Notes: generated by a model not told the origin, from the letters alone. 64,000 nucleotides of DNA from Ashinkailepas kermadecensis (GCA_034440615.1 JAOTOM010004373.1:105001-169000), one strand, 5' to 3'; positions 1 to 12,769 are shown, numbered from the stretch's first letter. Program-made: numbers and translations.

Positions 1-250
1 CATTTCTAACGACGGCAGCGCGCATCAATAAGAAAATGTGTCAGGCGTGCGCCTTAACGAGTGAAGAGAAGCGGGTGAATGGCGAATTCCAGACCCGCCG
101 CTGATGGCAATATGATGAACATGCAGACCGATGATACATGATGATAGCAGATGGTCCCAATCCGGAAAAGGGTGTTGAAAGGACAGAAGAGCGTGAACAT
201 ATGGGACATATCCACTTCCCAATAGCCAAGCTTCAAAGGACCTCACCATG
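1..250. other. no gene recognised
   Basis: No recognisable gene, RNA or repeat is seen. Short overlapping open frames on the minus strand resemble nothing I know and are probably chance. Confidence 0.5.
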
Positions 251-418
251 CTACCAGAAGTGGTAGCACAGTGAGGATTACAGCCAGTTATCCTCCAGAA
301 GTAGTAGCACGGCGAGGGTTACGGCCAGTTATCCTCCAGAAGTGGTAGCACGGTGAAGGTTACGGCCAGTTACCCTCCAGAATTAGTAGCACGAGGGTTA
401 TGGCCAGTTATCCTCCTA
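251..418. repeat. 41-bp minisatellite, 4 copies
   Basis: The phrase cctccagaagtggtagcac recurs at 292, 333 and 374, exactly 41 bp apart, with a more diverged first copy at 251. The last interval is 38 bp because of a 3-bp deletion. The copies differ by scattered substitutions, so the array is not recent. Confidence 0.85.
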
Positions 419-449
419 TCCCGTCGAATATGGTGTAAATTATCAGCAT

Positions 450-638
450 TGCGCACGAATGTGGTTATTGGTTTTTACGACACGTCGACCGTTGAGTCAT
501 GTAGCGTCGCCAATCTCTCACGCCGATTGGTCGCGGGCGAAGAGTAGCGACAGGTGAGACTCGAACCCACAACCTTTCGATTGTGAGACGAGCATCTTAC
601 CCCTAGACCACTCACTCGTCCCCCTGCGCACGAATGTG
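450..638 (-). mobile_element. tRNA-derived SINE, copy A, with 14-bp TSD
   Basis: A 161-bp element (464-624) lies between perfect copies of tgcgcacgaatgtg at 450-463 and 625-638. These are the target-site duplication left by target-primed reverse transcription. Read on the minus strand it starts with a tRNA-like head: GGGGACGAGT, an A-box-like stretch, and a B box GGTTCGAGTCT. It continues into a body containing CCAATCGGCGTGAGAGATTGG and ends in an AACC-rich tail. A 4-bp duplication (actc) interrupts the head. The anticodon arm does not fold as a normal tRNA, so this is not a functional tRNA gene. Confidence 0.92.
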
Positions 639-643
639 AGGCC

Positions 644-828
644 ACATTATTGACAGGGGACGAGTGGTCTGGGGGTAAGATGCTCGTCTCACAATCTAAA
701 GATTGTGGGTTCGAGTCTCACCTGTCGCTACTCTTCGCCCGCGACGAATCGGCGTGAGAGATTGGCGACGCTATATGACTCAGGGTCGACGTGTCGTAAA
801 AACCAATAACCAACCAACATCATTGACA
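644..828 (+). mobile_element. tRNA-derived SINE, copy B, with 12-bp TSD
   Basis: A 161-bp element (656-816), the same length as copy A but in the opposite orientation. The flanks acattattgaca (644-655) and acatcattgaca (817-828) match at 11 of 12 positions and form the target-site duplication. It begins GGGGACGAGTGGTC, has the B box GGTTCGAGTCTC, then the shared body, and ends AACCAATAACCAACCA. With copy A it makes a head-to-head inverted pair 31 bp apart. Confidence 0.92.
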
Positions 829-880
829 ACATCTGAGGCGTCATGTACGCATCTGAGGTGTTTTTGGGTGTTAACTGAAG

Positions 881-1028
881 CCCGCTGTACACCGCGCCCG
901 CTGTACACCGCGCCCGCTGTACACCGCGCCCGCTGTACACCGCGCCCGCTGTACACCGCGCCCGCTGTACACCGCGCCCGCTGTACGCCGCGCCCGCTGT
1001 ACACCGCGCCCGCTGTACACCGCGCCCG
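881..1028. repeat. 16-bp minisatellite, about 9 copies
   Basis: The unit cccgctgtacaccgcg repeats with an exact 16-bp period from 881. The only difference I see is one copy with gtacgcc. The array is nearly homogeneous, so it is young or actively homogenised. Sixteen is not a multiple of three, which explains the open frames in every reading frame here. Confidence 0.95.
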
Positions 1029-2734
1029 TGTCTTAGTCCGCTTGCGTTCCACGTCCGCATCAAGCGGAGTGGAACAAAACGTTGAGGATCGCGAACACTC
1101 TATCCAGCTACGTTCTCCGCGGGCACCAGAGGTGCGCTTGTCTGGCGGCTGTGCCATACTGCGCCCATAGAAGCTTCACTAGAAGTCGGGACAAATCGCA
1201 TATCCGGAAGGACGTGAATTGTCGCTCTAAGTTGTCGCTGCACACAGAGTGGGAAACTTACATTCCAGGTTGGGAGTCGGAGTGCATACCAACTTCTTCC
1301 GGAGTACATTTTCATGGACATTATTTTTGTATGCATGGTATCTGTTTACCAGTAATCGACCGGAAAAAAACCTATGTAATCAATACCTACATAATATGCA
1401 TATGTAATATGCATTCTCATTTTTCGTCAAATCAAATGTCAAAACATAGGAACAAAGAAGTGAACAATGGATGGCACCACCCGGCAGTGACTCGTAATAA
1501 TCAGCACTGTTTCGTCTCTCATAACCCACAGGAGCAAGGCGCTTTCCTTTCACTGTTGGTTTCAGTACAAGGCTAGCCATATGAAAAACAAACCATATGA
1601 AAATACTTCACATTTCACCCTCAGCTCAGAGCGCATACCTACCTACGCAGCCAATTTCCTACGTAATACGAACGCAACTACGCTACCGCACACGCGAAAG
1701 TTGGATGTGATCGAAGCAAAGGATCAGTCAAGGTCTTGTGTTTGCAGTATGACGCTGTTAACCATGTGTTCAAAGTTGCTAATGGTTATGACGTCATTTA
1801 AAAAATACCTTGCATTGATTGGTTGACGGACATATTTCGGAACAGAAAACGCTAACGCAGTCAATTCTGATCAGTGGCCTCCGGGACTCCGGAGGACGTC
1901 TCTCAAAACTGTCAAACTTTCCTACTATATGGGTGGCAGGAACACAGGTTTTCCGAGACGCGGCTCCAGAGCCTAAGAACAGTGTACTCAGTGCGCACGC
2001 GCATCATCTTGCACGTTGCTGTTGGCGCGTTGTTGTCGGCAATTCCGGTCTCTGGTTATCTTGATTCCGGTGGTTGAGATTGATGGAGTGTGTGAAGCTG
2101 GCGTCCGGCTGCTGACTGCCACAAAAAGTGGTTAGTTTGAGTGGTGACCGTAAGTGGAATAACCAACATTTTTTTTGGTGTCGTTCTGTGTTTGTTTTTA
2201 TTGATATCTTTGTTCCCACATTTGTGTCGGAGTACATGTGAAGCCCATCCTATCCAGTATGAACCCGGAGTGCAAAAATGTTTTCAGAGATAAAATATCT
2301 TAAGAAGTGCCTTAATTCCCACCCTGACTGCACACAGCGGCTGTCCAAACGGATGCCCGCAGGCGAGTCGACGTGTGTCTGACGTGCGTCTGACGCCCGT
2401 ATAACTCAAACCGGCGCAGTATTCAACCGGTCCACATCCTCCAGTGGATTACATTACCGGTACCACACGAAAACAACCACTACAGCCGTCACGTGAACGG
2501 AATCTTGCAGCCACTGCAGCCACTGTAGGTCTGTAGACCTGGCAGCCACTGCACGTCACCCTACATCAGTTGCAGCCGAGGTTGACGGTATCAAAGCGTT
2601 GACACCACATTGGCTGGCCGGGCGCCACCTCGCCGGCAGCTGACTAGGCGACAAAGCCACCAGTCGGCGTACCACGCTGCTGCCAGCATTGCTGATCATA
2701 CCGGCCGTCAGCGGGGAGTCGGTCTGCTGCCAAT
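1029..2734. other. no gene recognised
   Basis: About 1.7 kb of unique-looking sequence with no domain, RNA or repeat I can name. Open frames stay below about 165 residues and resemble no family. The right part (2,330-2,730) is GC-richer. Confidence 0.5.
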
Positions 2735-3012
2735 CGTCACGTCACGTCACGCCACGTCACGTCACGTCACGTCACGTCACGGGACGTCACGTCACGTCAC
2801 GTCACGTCACGCCACGCCACGCCACGCCACGCCACGTCACGTCACGTCACGTCACGTCACGTCACGTCACGCCACGCCACGCCACGCCACGCCACGCCAC
2901 GCCACGCCACGTCACGTCACGTCACGTCACGTCACGTCACGCCACGCCACGCCACGCCACGCCACGCCACGCCACGCCACGCCACGTCACGTCACGTCAC
3001 GTCACGTCACGT
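2735..3012. repeat. pentanucleotide array of two alternating variants
   Basis: A pure 5-bp array of GTCAC and GCCAC units with one gggac variant near 2781. From 2811 the variants are in blocks: 5 GCCAC, 7 GTCAC, 8 GCCAC, 6 GTCAC, 9 GCCAC and 5 GTCAC. The GTCAC blocks are runs of TGACG/CGTCA half-sites; the GCCAC blocks lack them. The long HVTSRHVT-type frames here are translated repeat. Confidence 0.97.
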
Positions 3013-3275
3013 AAATGGTCAGATTGACGGCAGACACCGCTGATGGTTAAGACAAAAACATTGCGTCGTCGTGCCTGCCGGAAACTTTGGTATTCCGGAA
3101 GATCCAGAATAGGGAGCATCATTGAATTGGCAGGGCGAAATGAACACGGTAGAAAGGGGACTAACCATATATTGTACTGCACGTAAGTCAACATTCCAGC
3201 ATGAAACGCTAAACCAGAAAGCCCACCAACCACCGCGCCAGTGCAGTGGCCGCCCACCCACTAACTAACTAAAGC

Positions 3276-3358
3276 TCTCGTCGAATGATTGGTGGTTATT
3301 TGGGCTTAGGGGCGCATCGATTGCGTTGTTCATACAGTGCCTATTTTCTCGTCGAATG
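3276..3358 (-). mobile_element. 59-bp retroposed element, copy 1, with perfect 12-bp TSD
   Basis: The sequence tctcgtcgaatg occurs at 3276-3287 and again at 3347-3358, enclosing exactly 59 bp (3288-3346). The minus strand of the insert matches the 59-bp insert at 40813-40871 along most of its length, including an identical run around gatgcgcccctaagcccaaa. Its 3' end reads AAATAACCACCAAT, close to the tail of the SINE family in this window. No open frame and no obvious Pol III boxes fit into 59 bp. It may be a very short retroposon or a truncated end of a longer family. Confidence 0.8.
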
Positions 3359-5108
3359 TGCCACGCTTTTCCGTCTGCCTGGGCAGGCTACACGGTATGG
3401 TGGACTCGTTATGGAATGCAGTATCACAAAGTGGAGTTGTACGTCACAATGGAAAATCTGGAGTCGAATTAGAGATTAGAGAGTTAGAGAGTGGATTCTT
3501 TTAACCCAATATGCAACTCAATTTCACTCAATAACTCAATATCATAGTTCATTTTTTCATGACAATTATATAATTTTGCAACTACCTAATTGTATAATTT
3601 GTCTTGTCTGCGCAGCTATTGTCGACAATGTAGCGTGACTGTAAAAAAAAGATTGACCGGTTGCGAACACACCGATAAAAGATCCAACATAACGTCACGC
3701 AGAATACAATAGTCTGCGTCCACTTCGAAATCACCCCAAAATTCCAATTCTGTCTAGAGTTACCGAGCACCAGGCCAGGATTCGGGACCGCCCCTCTCCT
3801 CCCACCACGGCCGAACGCACAACACCAGCAATGTGCTGCCACCTGCACCTAAGCCGGCCTCACCTCCACCTTTGTAGCCATGGCGTCTGTGGGCCGGTCC
3901 TAAGTTCCGCCACCACCTACACTCACGACACGACACAACACGTCACGTCACGTCACGCACGCTAAGGCACGGCAGGCACCGAACGCGTCGGCGGGCGCTG
4001 CTACGAAGCGCAGGCTTGCACACGTGTAGCGGGGCCGTCCCGGCGAGGGGTCCTATTGCACATCTGCAGCGCACCGCCGCACCGGCTCGTGTTTCTCTGC
4101 TGCACCACACAAAATGGAAGACGGCCGCCGGCAGGTCCACGCTGCTGCACTTTTAGCTCAGCCCAGCACTGAGCACCGACCGCACCGGCAAGGACGGTGG
4201 CGGTCGACTGGCGTCGGCCGGCGCACGGCGAATTCCGCGCCGCGGAGGTACATCGCCGAAACGGCGCACGCGCTCTGACGTCACGGCCGGCCAGTGTCAC
4301 AAAGGAACTACGTGGTCGGCAGTCGGCGCCGGCTGGCCGCACAATGCCCGGCGAAGTTGGGCATTGCGATCTCTTCCCCACGTCAACGCATCGGTAAGAC
4401 GTAGCTTGGGGAAACCAAAAACGGGATTCCGGGAACAACTTCTCCCATCGACGTTGGTTATGAAATCAATTTGTGGTGCATTTTAAAACCCAGGGAACGC
4501 AAATATAGTCTCCCTTTCTCTCCCTCTCTTTCGCACATATTCACCATTTCGTACCTGTTACTGTCCGTCTCCAACTATACCCATCATCAACTGACGCTCT
4601 TCCTCTCTGATCTGCCTTCAGCAATCAGTTATTGTTCAACCTAAAGAAGGGGCAACCTTGGACGGAGAAAACTGATCCGAAGACAATATCAATGAACACC
4701 CACGAAAAGTATCAACAGACTTACCGCGGCGTCGAGGGGTGGGTGAGGCCAACCCATATTTCACAAATATTGTTGGACCGCCCCCCCCAAGCAAATAAAC
4801 GTCACATCGAAATCCATCCTTTTGATATACATCTCCCCTCAACCCATGAAGTCCACAACCCACCACACTCCTCACCATCCCTCACACATAACCTCAGTCA
4901 CTTTCAAATCTCGCCATCTGAGCCCCCAAACCATCATGCCATCTGGCCGTCACGTCGTTTTACGCTGTACGTCACTCACCGTCACACCACTTAATTACAA
5001 TCATAACACATCAAGGTGACAATAAATATGACCTCCTCCTCCAAGTTAGAAAAGTACTGCCAAAACGTGTTGTATTAGCTTGATTAAACTATCGTACAAG
5101 GCAGACAC
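3359..5108. other. no gene recognised
   Basis: Mostly unique-looking sequence. A short CGTCA run (four units) lies at 3940-3957. Sequence from 3,850 to 4,440 is GC-rich and keeps a 145-residue minus-strand frame without recognisable similarity. I see nothing else I can name. Confidence 0.5.
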
Positions 5109-5272
5109 CGGCTGTCGGTTTGGTTTGCCGGTTGTCTGTTTGATGTGCCGGTTGTCGGTTTGGTTTGCCGTCTGCCGGTTTGATGTGCCGGCTGCCGGTC
5201 TGATTTGCGGACTGTCGGTTTGGTTTGCCGGCTGTCGGTTTCGTTTGCCGGCTGCCGATGTGGTCTGCCCGA
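5109..5272. repeat. 20-bp minisatellite, about 8 copies
   Basis: Units such as ggctgtcggtttggtttgcc repeat with an exact 20-bp period but differ from each other at several positions (ttg/ctg, ggttt/gatgt). The array is old and diverged. It keeps open frames on both strands that are repeat translations. Confidence 0.9.
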
Positions 5273-6189
5273 TGCCAATATCAGCCAACGTTAACCATGT
5301 GTCGATTTGCTGGAGCTGAAGGTGAATTTGGCACGCTTGAGATGTGATTCTGATGACGCACCGTGCACGATAGCTTCACCGTCCTAAAATATAGCATAAT
5401 TGACAATAGTGTTTACCACCTTCCAGAAAGACATAGTAAATGACACCTTTATATATCATTCTCCTCGCAGCCGCAATTATACACATCAGACCAATCATTG
5501 CACCATTCAATGATCATTTAATGCTTGTCACCACCTCACCATTCACCCTACTCAACATCTGACCTTGTTCTCTTCTAACCCTCTAACCTGATGAAACCTT
5601 CTCACCGACCAATCGATCCCCTCGCCTTCCACTGTCGCTCCGTCGTCGCCGTCACTTAGCCTCCCGCGCTCTCCCTGCTCTCTCCCTTTTCTGGGTAACT
5701 TATTGACTAATGCCTGGGCGACCAGGCAGCAACTGGATGCCAGAGGGTGCCCAAGTGGAAGCCGGTGTCGGCGCCGAGTGAAACATGACGGCCACCGGGT
5801 GGCGCGGCCTCGTCTCTGGCTACCGATCAACATCGACGGCATCCGAACACACCATGCGCGCTAATTGGCGCTCATTGGCGCCAAGAGCCGGCGCCAAGAT
5901 GTGGCGAGTACGGTGTTAGATGTGGCCAAGCTACCGTTGGGCAGGATGTGATTGCATACCAGCCGAGAAGGGAGCATCGAGCGCCGTCCGACTGAAACCA
6001 ATTCCAGCAACCCGGAAATTTCCAGGGTGGCCGGCAAACAATTCTTCCAAATTATGCCCCTTTTTCCTCAACATCTCGCAGAATTCCTCATATTGTTCAG
6101 TCGCAGAGTGGCTCCAACTCTTCGGCTATTCCTCCTGGTGTGCCGTTCAAACACGATCAAAGCATGCCCGAGCGCGCGAACGGCCATCC
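5273..6189. other. no gene recognised
   Basis: No gene, RNA or repeat recognised. Short frames only. Confidence 0.5.
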
Positions 6190-6438
6190 GCTGCAACATT
6201 GACCAGGCGCACAGCCAAACACATCTCCGTCACCCCAGCCGACAGCTGCCGCTGCAACATTGACCAGGCGCACAGCCAAACACATCCCCGTCACCCCAGC
6301 CGACAGCTGCCGCTGCAACATTGACCAGGCGCACAGCCAAACACATCTCCGTCACCCCAGCCGACAGCTGCCGCTGCAACATTGACCAGGCGCACAGCCA
6401 AACACATCCCCGTCACCGTCACCCCAGCCGACAGCCGC
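6190..6438. repeat. 61-bp minisatellite, 4 copies
   Basis: ctgcaacattgaccaggcg recurs at 6191, 6252, 6313 and 6374, exactly 61 bp apart. Copies alternate between catctcc and catcccc. The alternation suggests doubling of a two-copy block. Confidence 0.93.
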
Positions 6439-7887
6439 CAGCAGTGCGCACTCGGCACAAACATAGACTGCATACACGCGATACACAGCCACCGCCAGAC
6501 GGTCGGCAGCACACGCACGACTTTGTTTATGTGTGTGCTCTTCCTGAAAAACAAGCTTGGGTCAGGGTCTATAGCGAGGGGAACGGCACCGCCAGACCAA
6601 TGTCGGCTGGCAACAGCTGCATGTCAACCAAGCGCATATCCACCAAATAAATAACGATGCCACGATATGGACAGAGCAAGGCTGAGGGCGTCCTCAAGTC
6701 AGTGCAAAGGAAAAAGAGAAAGGGAGAGATGGGGGAGACCCGTGGTGATTGGCATACAGCTGATGCACCAGAGTGGCTGCATAGCCTGCACGTAGTGGCA
6801 ATGTGATCCCCGTGCGCACGTGTGCCATCATTTGGAGCGTCGGACGTGCGTAGCTGCCAAGTCCGGTGAGTTTTACCTTGATCGCACCACTGACAGTGGT
6901 CACCCACAGTGGGCACAGTGGAACTGGCTAAATATAGGTATCAAAGTGGCTGAGAATCCGGCTGTCAACCAGACAACCTCAAGGGCGGCAAAGCAAGTAC
7001 ATCATCCGTGGCAAGCAGCTTCCCAACACCGACTAAAAACACACCGCCAATTTTGATGTCCATCGATATGTTCTCGGCCGACTGTAGGAGCTCGTCAGCT
7101 CCCTTCAAGTCGAAATATAATGAATATAATACAAATTGTGAAAATCCGTACGCCTGGTTTCCAAGTGACTCACTGGTACGTGCCTTTATTTGATGGCTTC
7201 GATCATCCCATTTGCTGACTGATTGCCTGCTGTGCTGCACATGCACGTGCGCCACTCCCGGGAATCCCGGAATCCTCCGTCGTGGGCGGTGGGCATATAC
7301 ACGAAGTTCTCGCCAATGATTGAAAGGCTGCACAATGACTGCATAATGAAGGCTGTAGTGGCAGGGAAAGGAACTCGCTGCTCAAAGTCAATGCCAAGTA
7401 CATTAAAATGCACAAAGGCATTGATCTCTGCATCTGTTAACCACGCATTGCGTTTTCTTCTAGCGTATTCTTGGGGGTGACGATGCCAAAAAGAATCTTT
7501 TCGAAGCTAGATTAGCCAGAAACCAAGCATTTTCTTCCACGCAGACATTCAACACGAGGTAATCTTTGCCATACATGAAATGAAAACTCTTCCATAGCCA
7601 TTCATACCGAGTCTTCGGCTCCTCACAAGGTTGTTTCGACATCCAGAACTCCGGTCTACCCGATTACTTACATGTAACAAATAGTGCAAGCATGAATGAA
7701 ATAAATGAACGTACAAAGCAGCGCTAACGCAGCGCCTTGCATTGCGTAACATGAAGGACCTCACGTGAAAATAAAAAAACCTGCTCACAAGTGTGCCGCG
7801 TGTTAATTTCCCGCTCCAGCAAGTCAGCACAGATAACCACCTTTTGGTGCTGGGGCACGAGAGGCTACAAAGGCGGCGGGCCGAGCG
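6439..7887. other. no gene recognised
   Basis: About 1.45 kb with no recognised gene or repeat. Frames up to 122 residues on the minus strand have no motif I can identify. Confidence 0.5.
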
Positions 7888-8312
7888 CACCACCCACAGC
7901 AGACATCAGTACCACCCACAGCAGACTTCAGCACCACCCACAGCAGACATCAGCACCACTCACAGCAGACTTCAGCACCACCCACAGCAGACATCAGTAC
8001 CACCCACAGCAGACATCCGTACCACCCACAGCAGACATCAGTACCACCCACAGCAGACATCAGTACCACCCACAGCAGACATCAGTACCACCCACAGCAG
8101 ACATCAGTACCACCCACAGCAGACATCAGTACCACCCACAGCAGACTTCAGCACCACCCACAGCAGACATCAGCACCACTCACAGCAGACTTCAGCACCA
8201 CTCACAGCAGACTTCAGCACCACCCACAGCAGACATCCGTACCACCCACAGCAGACATCAGTACCACCCACAGCAGACATCAGCACCACTCACAGCAGAC
8301 ATCAGTACCACC
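7888..8312. repeat. 22-bp minisatellite, about 19 copies
   Basis: The unit caccacccacagcagacatc plus a 2-base linker repeats every 22 bp. Two positions vary among copies: accaccc/accactc and catcagt/cttcagc/catccgt. Because 22 is not a multiple of three, long frames run through it in several frames; none is evidence of a protein. Confidence 0.95.
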
Positions 8313-8394
8313 GTTGTGCATGATACGGCGACGACCGCAGCACCCTCCAGCCGTCCACCTCCGCAACACTCCTCTGTAACGCAAGCACAGCACT

Positions 8395-9147
<753 letters not shown>

Positions 9148-9897
9148 CTGGTTGGCGTTACAATGCGCCAGCAGTTTCGGTCATGTAGAGTGGTCAGCGT
9201 GTCGCGTCGGTCGGCGCCAGCAAACAACAGCGACAGGTGGTGCTCGCACCGACAACGTGCCAGCTGGGAGACCAGCACGCCACCCCTGGGCAGCGCGCCC
9301 TCAGCTGGTCACTGATCCAGCTCGCCGTGCTTCCGAAATACAGCACCAGAGCCCAGCGCTGGCTACACACAGCACATTCCGCCACCAGCTGACACATCCA
9401 GTTGACCCGCACAATGGCCGACACCGCTGCTCCAGGCGAACCGACACACAACCCGCTGAGGCAAGCAGCAATGGACGGGTGCAGTGCGGTCGGCGGGAGG
9501 GACGGGTGGGTGTTGGCAGCGTCGGGTGTAGCCAGTGAGGCCGCCCTGCTGGCAGCAGAGCCGCAGAGCCGCCGGCCCGTCCGGCCGGTTCCGGCCCTGC
9601 TGTTTACGCCGGACACGCGTGCAGGCCCCGCCGGGTTTGCCGGCTTGTTTTGATTCTCGTGCTGCGCGTGCAGGGCGCGCGTGACCGCCGCTCGTCGTCC
9701 ACACGTGACGTCACAAATGTGGTATCCGACACAGTCGTGGGGACCCACATAGACGGAGGGACCGACAAGAGCATGCTACAGGTATGCTCTCTCTCGATCT
9801 CTGCTGTGACTTTTTGCATTTCATTTCTACGTGTTGTTACGATGTGCCATCCGTCAGAGGTATTGTGTCTGCTACGGATGCTACATCCGCCGCAGGC
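9148..9897. other. no gene recognised, GC-rich
   Basis: GC-rich flank of the tetranucleotide tract. A 184-residue minus-strand frame spans much of it but shows no domain I recognise, and I regard it as chance. Confidence 0.45.
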
Positions 9898-10028
9898 GCA
9901 TGTATGTTACAACTGCATTAATTATGCGACGCATGTATGTTACAACTGCATTAATTCTGCGACGCATGTATGTTACAATTGCATTAATTCTGCGACGCAT
10001 GTATGTTACAGCTGTATAATTATGTGAC
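9898..10028. repeat. 33-bp minisatellite, 4 copies
   Basis: gcatgtatgttacaactgca recurs at 9898, 9931, 9964 and 9997, every 33 bp. Each unit ends in a TAATT(A/C)TGCGAC segment. Copies differ by one or two bases. The 33-bp length keeps frames in register, giving short YVTTALI-type repeats. Confidence 0.93.
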
Positions 10029-12678
10029 GTAAGTGCCATTGGACACAGTTGAAGCATGTCCTTGGTAGCACAAGGAAGACAGTTGCTACGCAACTGCAGC
10101 CTGACAAAGTTGCAGCGTTCCTCCCAACCAATCAGAAGGATGGATCAGCAAGTCAGGGTGAAACAAAGACGCTGTGAAGTTTGGACCTTGAAGCTCGCAC
10201 TTGTTCTGTTGCTAGTAATACATTGCTTTATTTGGCGATTATAACTGGCGACATGGGCGTCGCCACCGCTGGGGTTCCTTGGGTCCGGACCAATCTGGGG
10301 TTGCTATGTTGGAGTCTGACATCACCTGGAAAACCGGCAAGCTTCGGGATCATCCCCCTGAAGTTGATCAGTTTTTGTATCAGGTGACATCTGAATCGGA
10401 TGGATGGACTGGTACGATGGTGCCGCCACGGGTTCGCCGAGCGGGTCTCCGTCGCGATCAATTCCACCATGACCCGCGGCGGGCCAGACGACGGGCTCAC
10501 CTGCCACTCTGACCTCTCCTTAACCCGCCCATTCTCCGAGCTCTTTTTACCCCCAGCTCGCCCAGTCAGGGTTTCCCGCGACAGCGGGAAGACGGCGGAA
10601 ATATTTTCCGTACATTTTCCTTGGTCATTTTCGTATCTGAAGAGAAAATTTCAACCTCGGGTCACCTAGTCATTGGCCTAGCTCAGGTCAGAGGACCACC
10701 TCGAAAAAAAAATGTTTGAGGATCGACAACACACACATGAAAGGATATTGAAACGAAACTTGCTATATGTTTACAATTTGGCAGTGTCTCCAAAAGTACA
10801 TCTCGGACTTTTGTTTGAGATCGGGTCAGCGACCCGAGGTTACGGTCAATTTTGGCACATTATTGGCAAAATTTTCCATTTCTGTAATATGCATGCTCTT
10901 CTAACATCGGGGATTGAACGAACATCGACCATGTTGATCATATGGCCTCTTCTAACATCATTTTTACCTTGTTATGCATGCAAAAGCATCAGAAGTTCCT
11001 TGTGCCATTTGCTTGACCTCTGTCAAGTGACCTCAGGTCAGATCACGATAAAGTGCGCAATATGGGCTAAGCCTATTTAGACACTGCTATCTGTATGTTT
11101 AATATAGAGTTTGCATGGTTTAATAGTGTCGAAGTTGCATTGCACAACCCAAACCACCCTAATCTGTCCATACTTTCAAAATATAATTTACTTAAAAAAC
11201 GACTTTTTCTAAAAAATCAATATTTTCGTGTTGAAAATTATCCAAAAATAAAAATAGCACCATTGTTAGACCCTGTTCGTTGAGGGCTTTCCGATGGTAC
11301 CACGGTTGTTCGTGCAATGTTTAGTTTTGACGTTAGATGGGGGAGGTCTTTAATGTCTCCCCGCGAGACGGGGTGCGACGATCTGACAGGGAGAGACGGC
11401 GCCGGTTAAAGATCTGCTACTTTTGAAAGGGTTGTGCAGCTAATGCATAGCATTGTGTACTACAAAAAAAATCACACGATTTTTTCCTTCCTCCATGCCA
11501 GTGCTGGAACGATCATCTTTACTGCGTCCTTTGTTGTCAGCTGCTGAATAAAACGCATGCTCTAAAGCAATAGCCAGCAATATCAATAGCCGGCAGGACG
11601 GCTACTGCGGCAGGAGCGCCAGCCCATAAAAATATAAAAGTATAGGACCCGCGTAATAGCCTACCATCTTATGACCACGAAAAAGGCGTTGTTTTGTCTC
11701 TACGATGTGCAAGTGAGGGGGATCACCTCCTGGCGCTTGGTTAGACAGGAGCATATGAACATGGGAAGAGCAGGGGCTAAGCCTTCGGGTAGCTGACCTA
11801 AAACTTTAACAGTGAAAATAGAAATCCGAAAGGATGTTGGGCTGCAGAAACAAAGTTCCCGACATCAGAGTTTGTATGTTAAGTGGGTGGGAGGGGGACA
11901 GGGACAAGGGTAGAAGACAGTCGCAGTCCTACCCCTCAAATATGAAAATCGTTCCTGCGCCCCTGGGGTTGGACCCCACCTGGAAACTGAAGGTGCCGAT
12001 GCCACTAAAACCACCAACTAGCACATTTCAGAAATGTGGCTCGGACAAAACTGTGATGGTGAGTGTGTAGGTGAGATTTGTGGGCGCGTCAGCTACTTCG
12101 GCTATATTGCGTCCATATCTAAGACAAAACTATGATGCATTGCGCAATATATACATACATTCTTAATGAAATCCCCGCTGTTTTGTTCATATTCGCAACG
12201 CAAGCAGCAGCGGGCAAAAAAACCTGGGCAGCGGACAGGAAAACAACCACCTGACAAGTTAGATTCCGGTAATCTCGATTGAGCCGACTATTCATTATGT
12301 GCAGGAATGGCCTTTATACATGCAGTCCATTTACTATTCATTTCCCACTACTGCACTGGCCTTTTAACTGGAATACAAATAAAATGGACGTGAAAGCTGG
12401 CATGGGACAAAATGATTAAAGCGCTGGTGAGAGAACATTTCAACAAAACCCCTCGCCTACTGCTCGTGATATACATAAAACGCTCCACTCGCTGACGGTT
12501 TAATATATAGTGAACGATAACGAATACATTCAGCCTACCTAGCCGAGTGCCATTCACCTCTCACGTTTCAAATTCGTCAAACCTTTCGGCTGCAAAATTA
12601 ACCACTCGACATAATGTGGTATACCACTTCGGCGACAGCAATATCCACACATACATTCATATACATACACACACGCAT
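10029..12678. other. no gene recognised
   Basis: About 2.65 kb without an identifiable gene. Several TGACCT/AGGTCA hexamers occur around 10,660-11,045, a feature shared with 14,735-15,190 and 62,330-62,800, so part of this may be an unclassified dispersed repeat. I see no domain in the short frames. Confidence 0.45.
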
Positions 12679-12683
12679 ACTAA

Positions 12684-12765
<82 letters not shown>
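12679..12765. repeat. TA microsatellite
   Basis: A nearly uninterrupted (TA)n run, broken by two phase slips (aata), after a short cacacacgcata stretch. Typical dinucleotide microsatellite. Confidence 0.97.

Positions 12766-12769
<4 letters not shown>

Noticed and set aside
656..735. A functional tRNA gene (also at 545-624, 16200-16280, 50200-50278 and 59240-59317)
   Set aside because: A and B box-like sequences are present, but anticodon and acceptor stems do not pair properly, and each is the head of a SINE bounded by target duplications (or lies in one).
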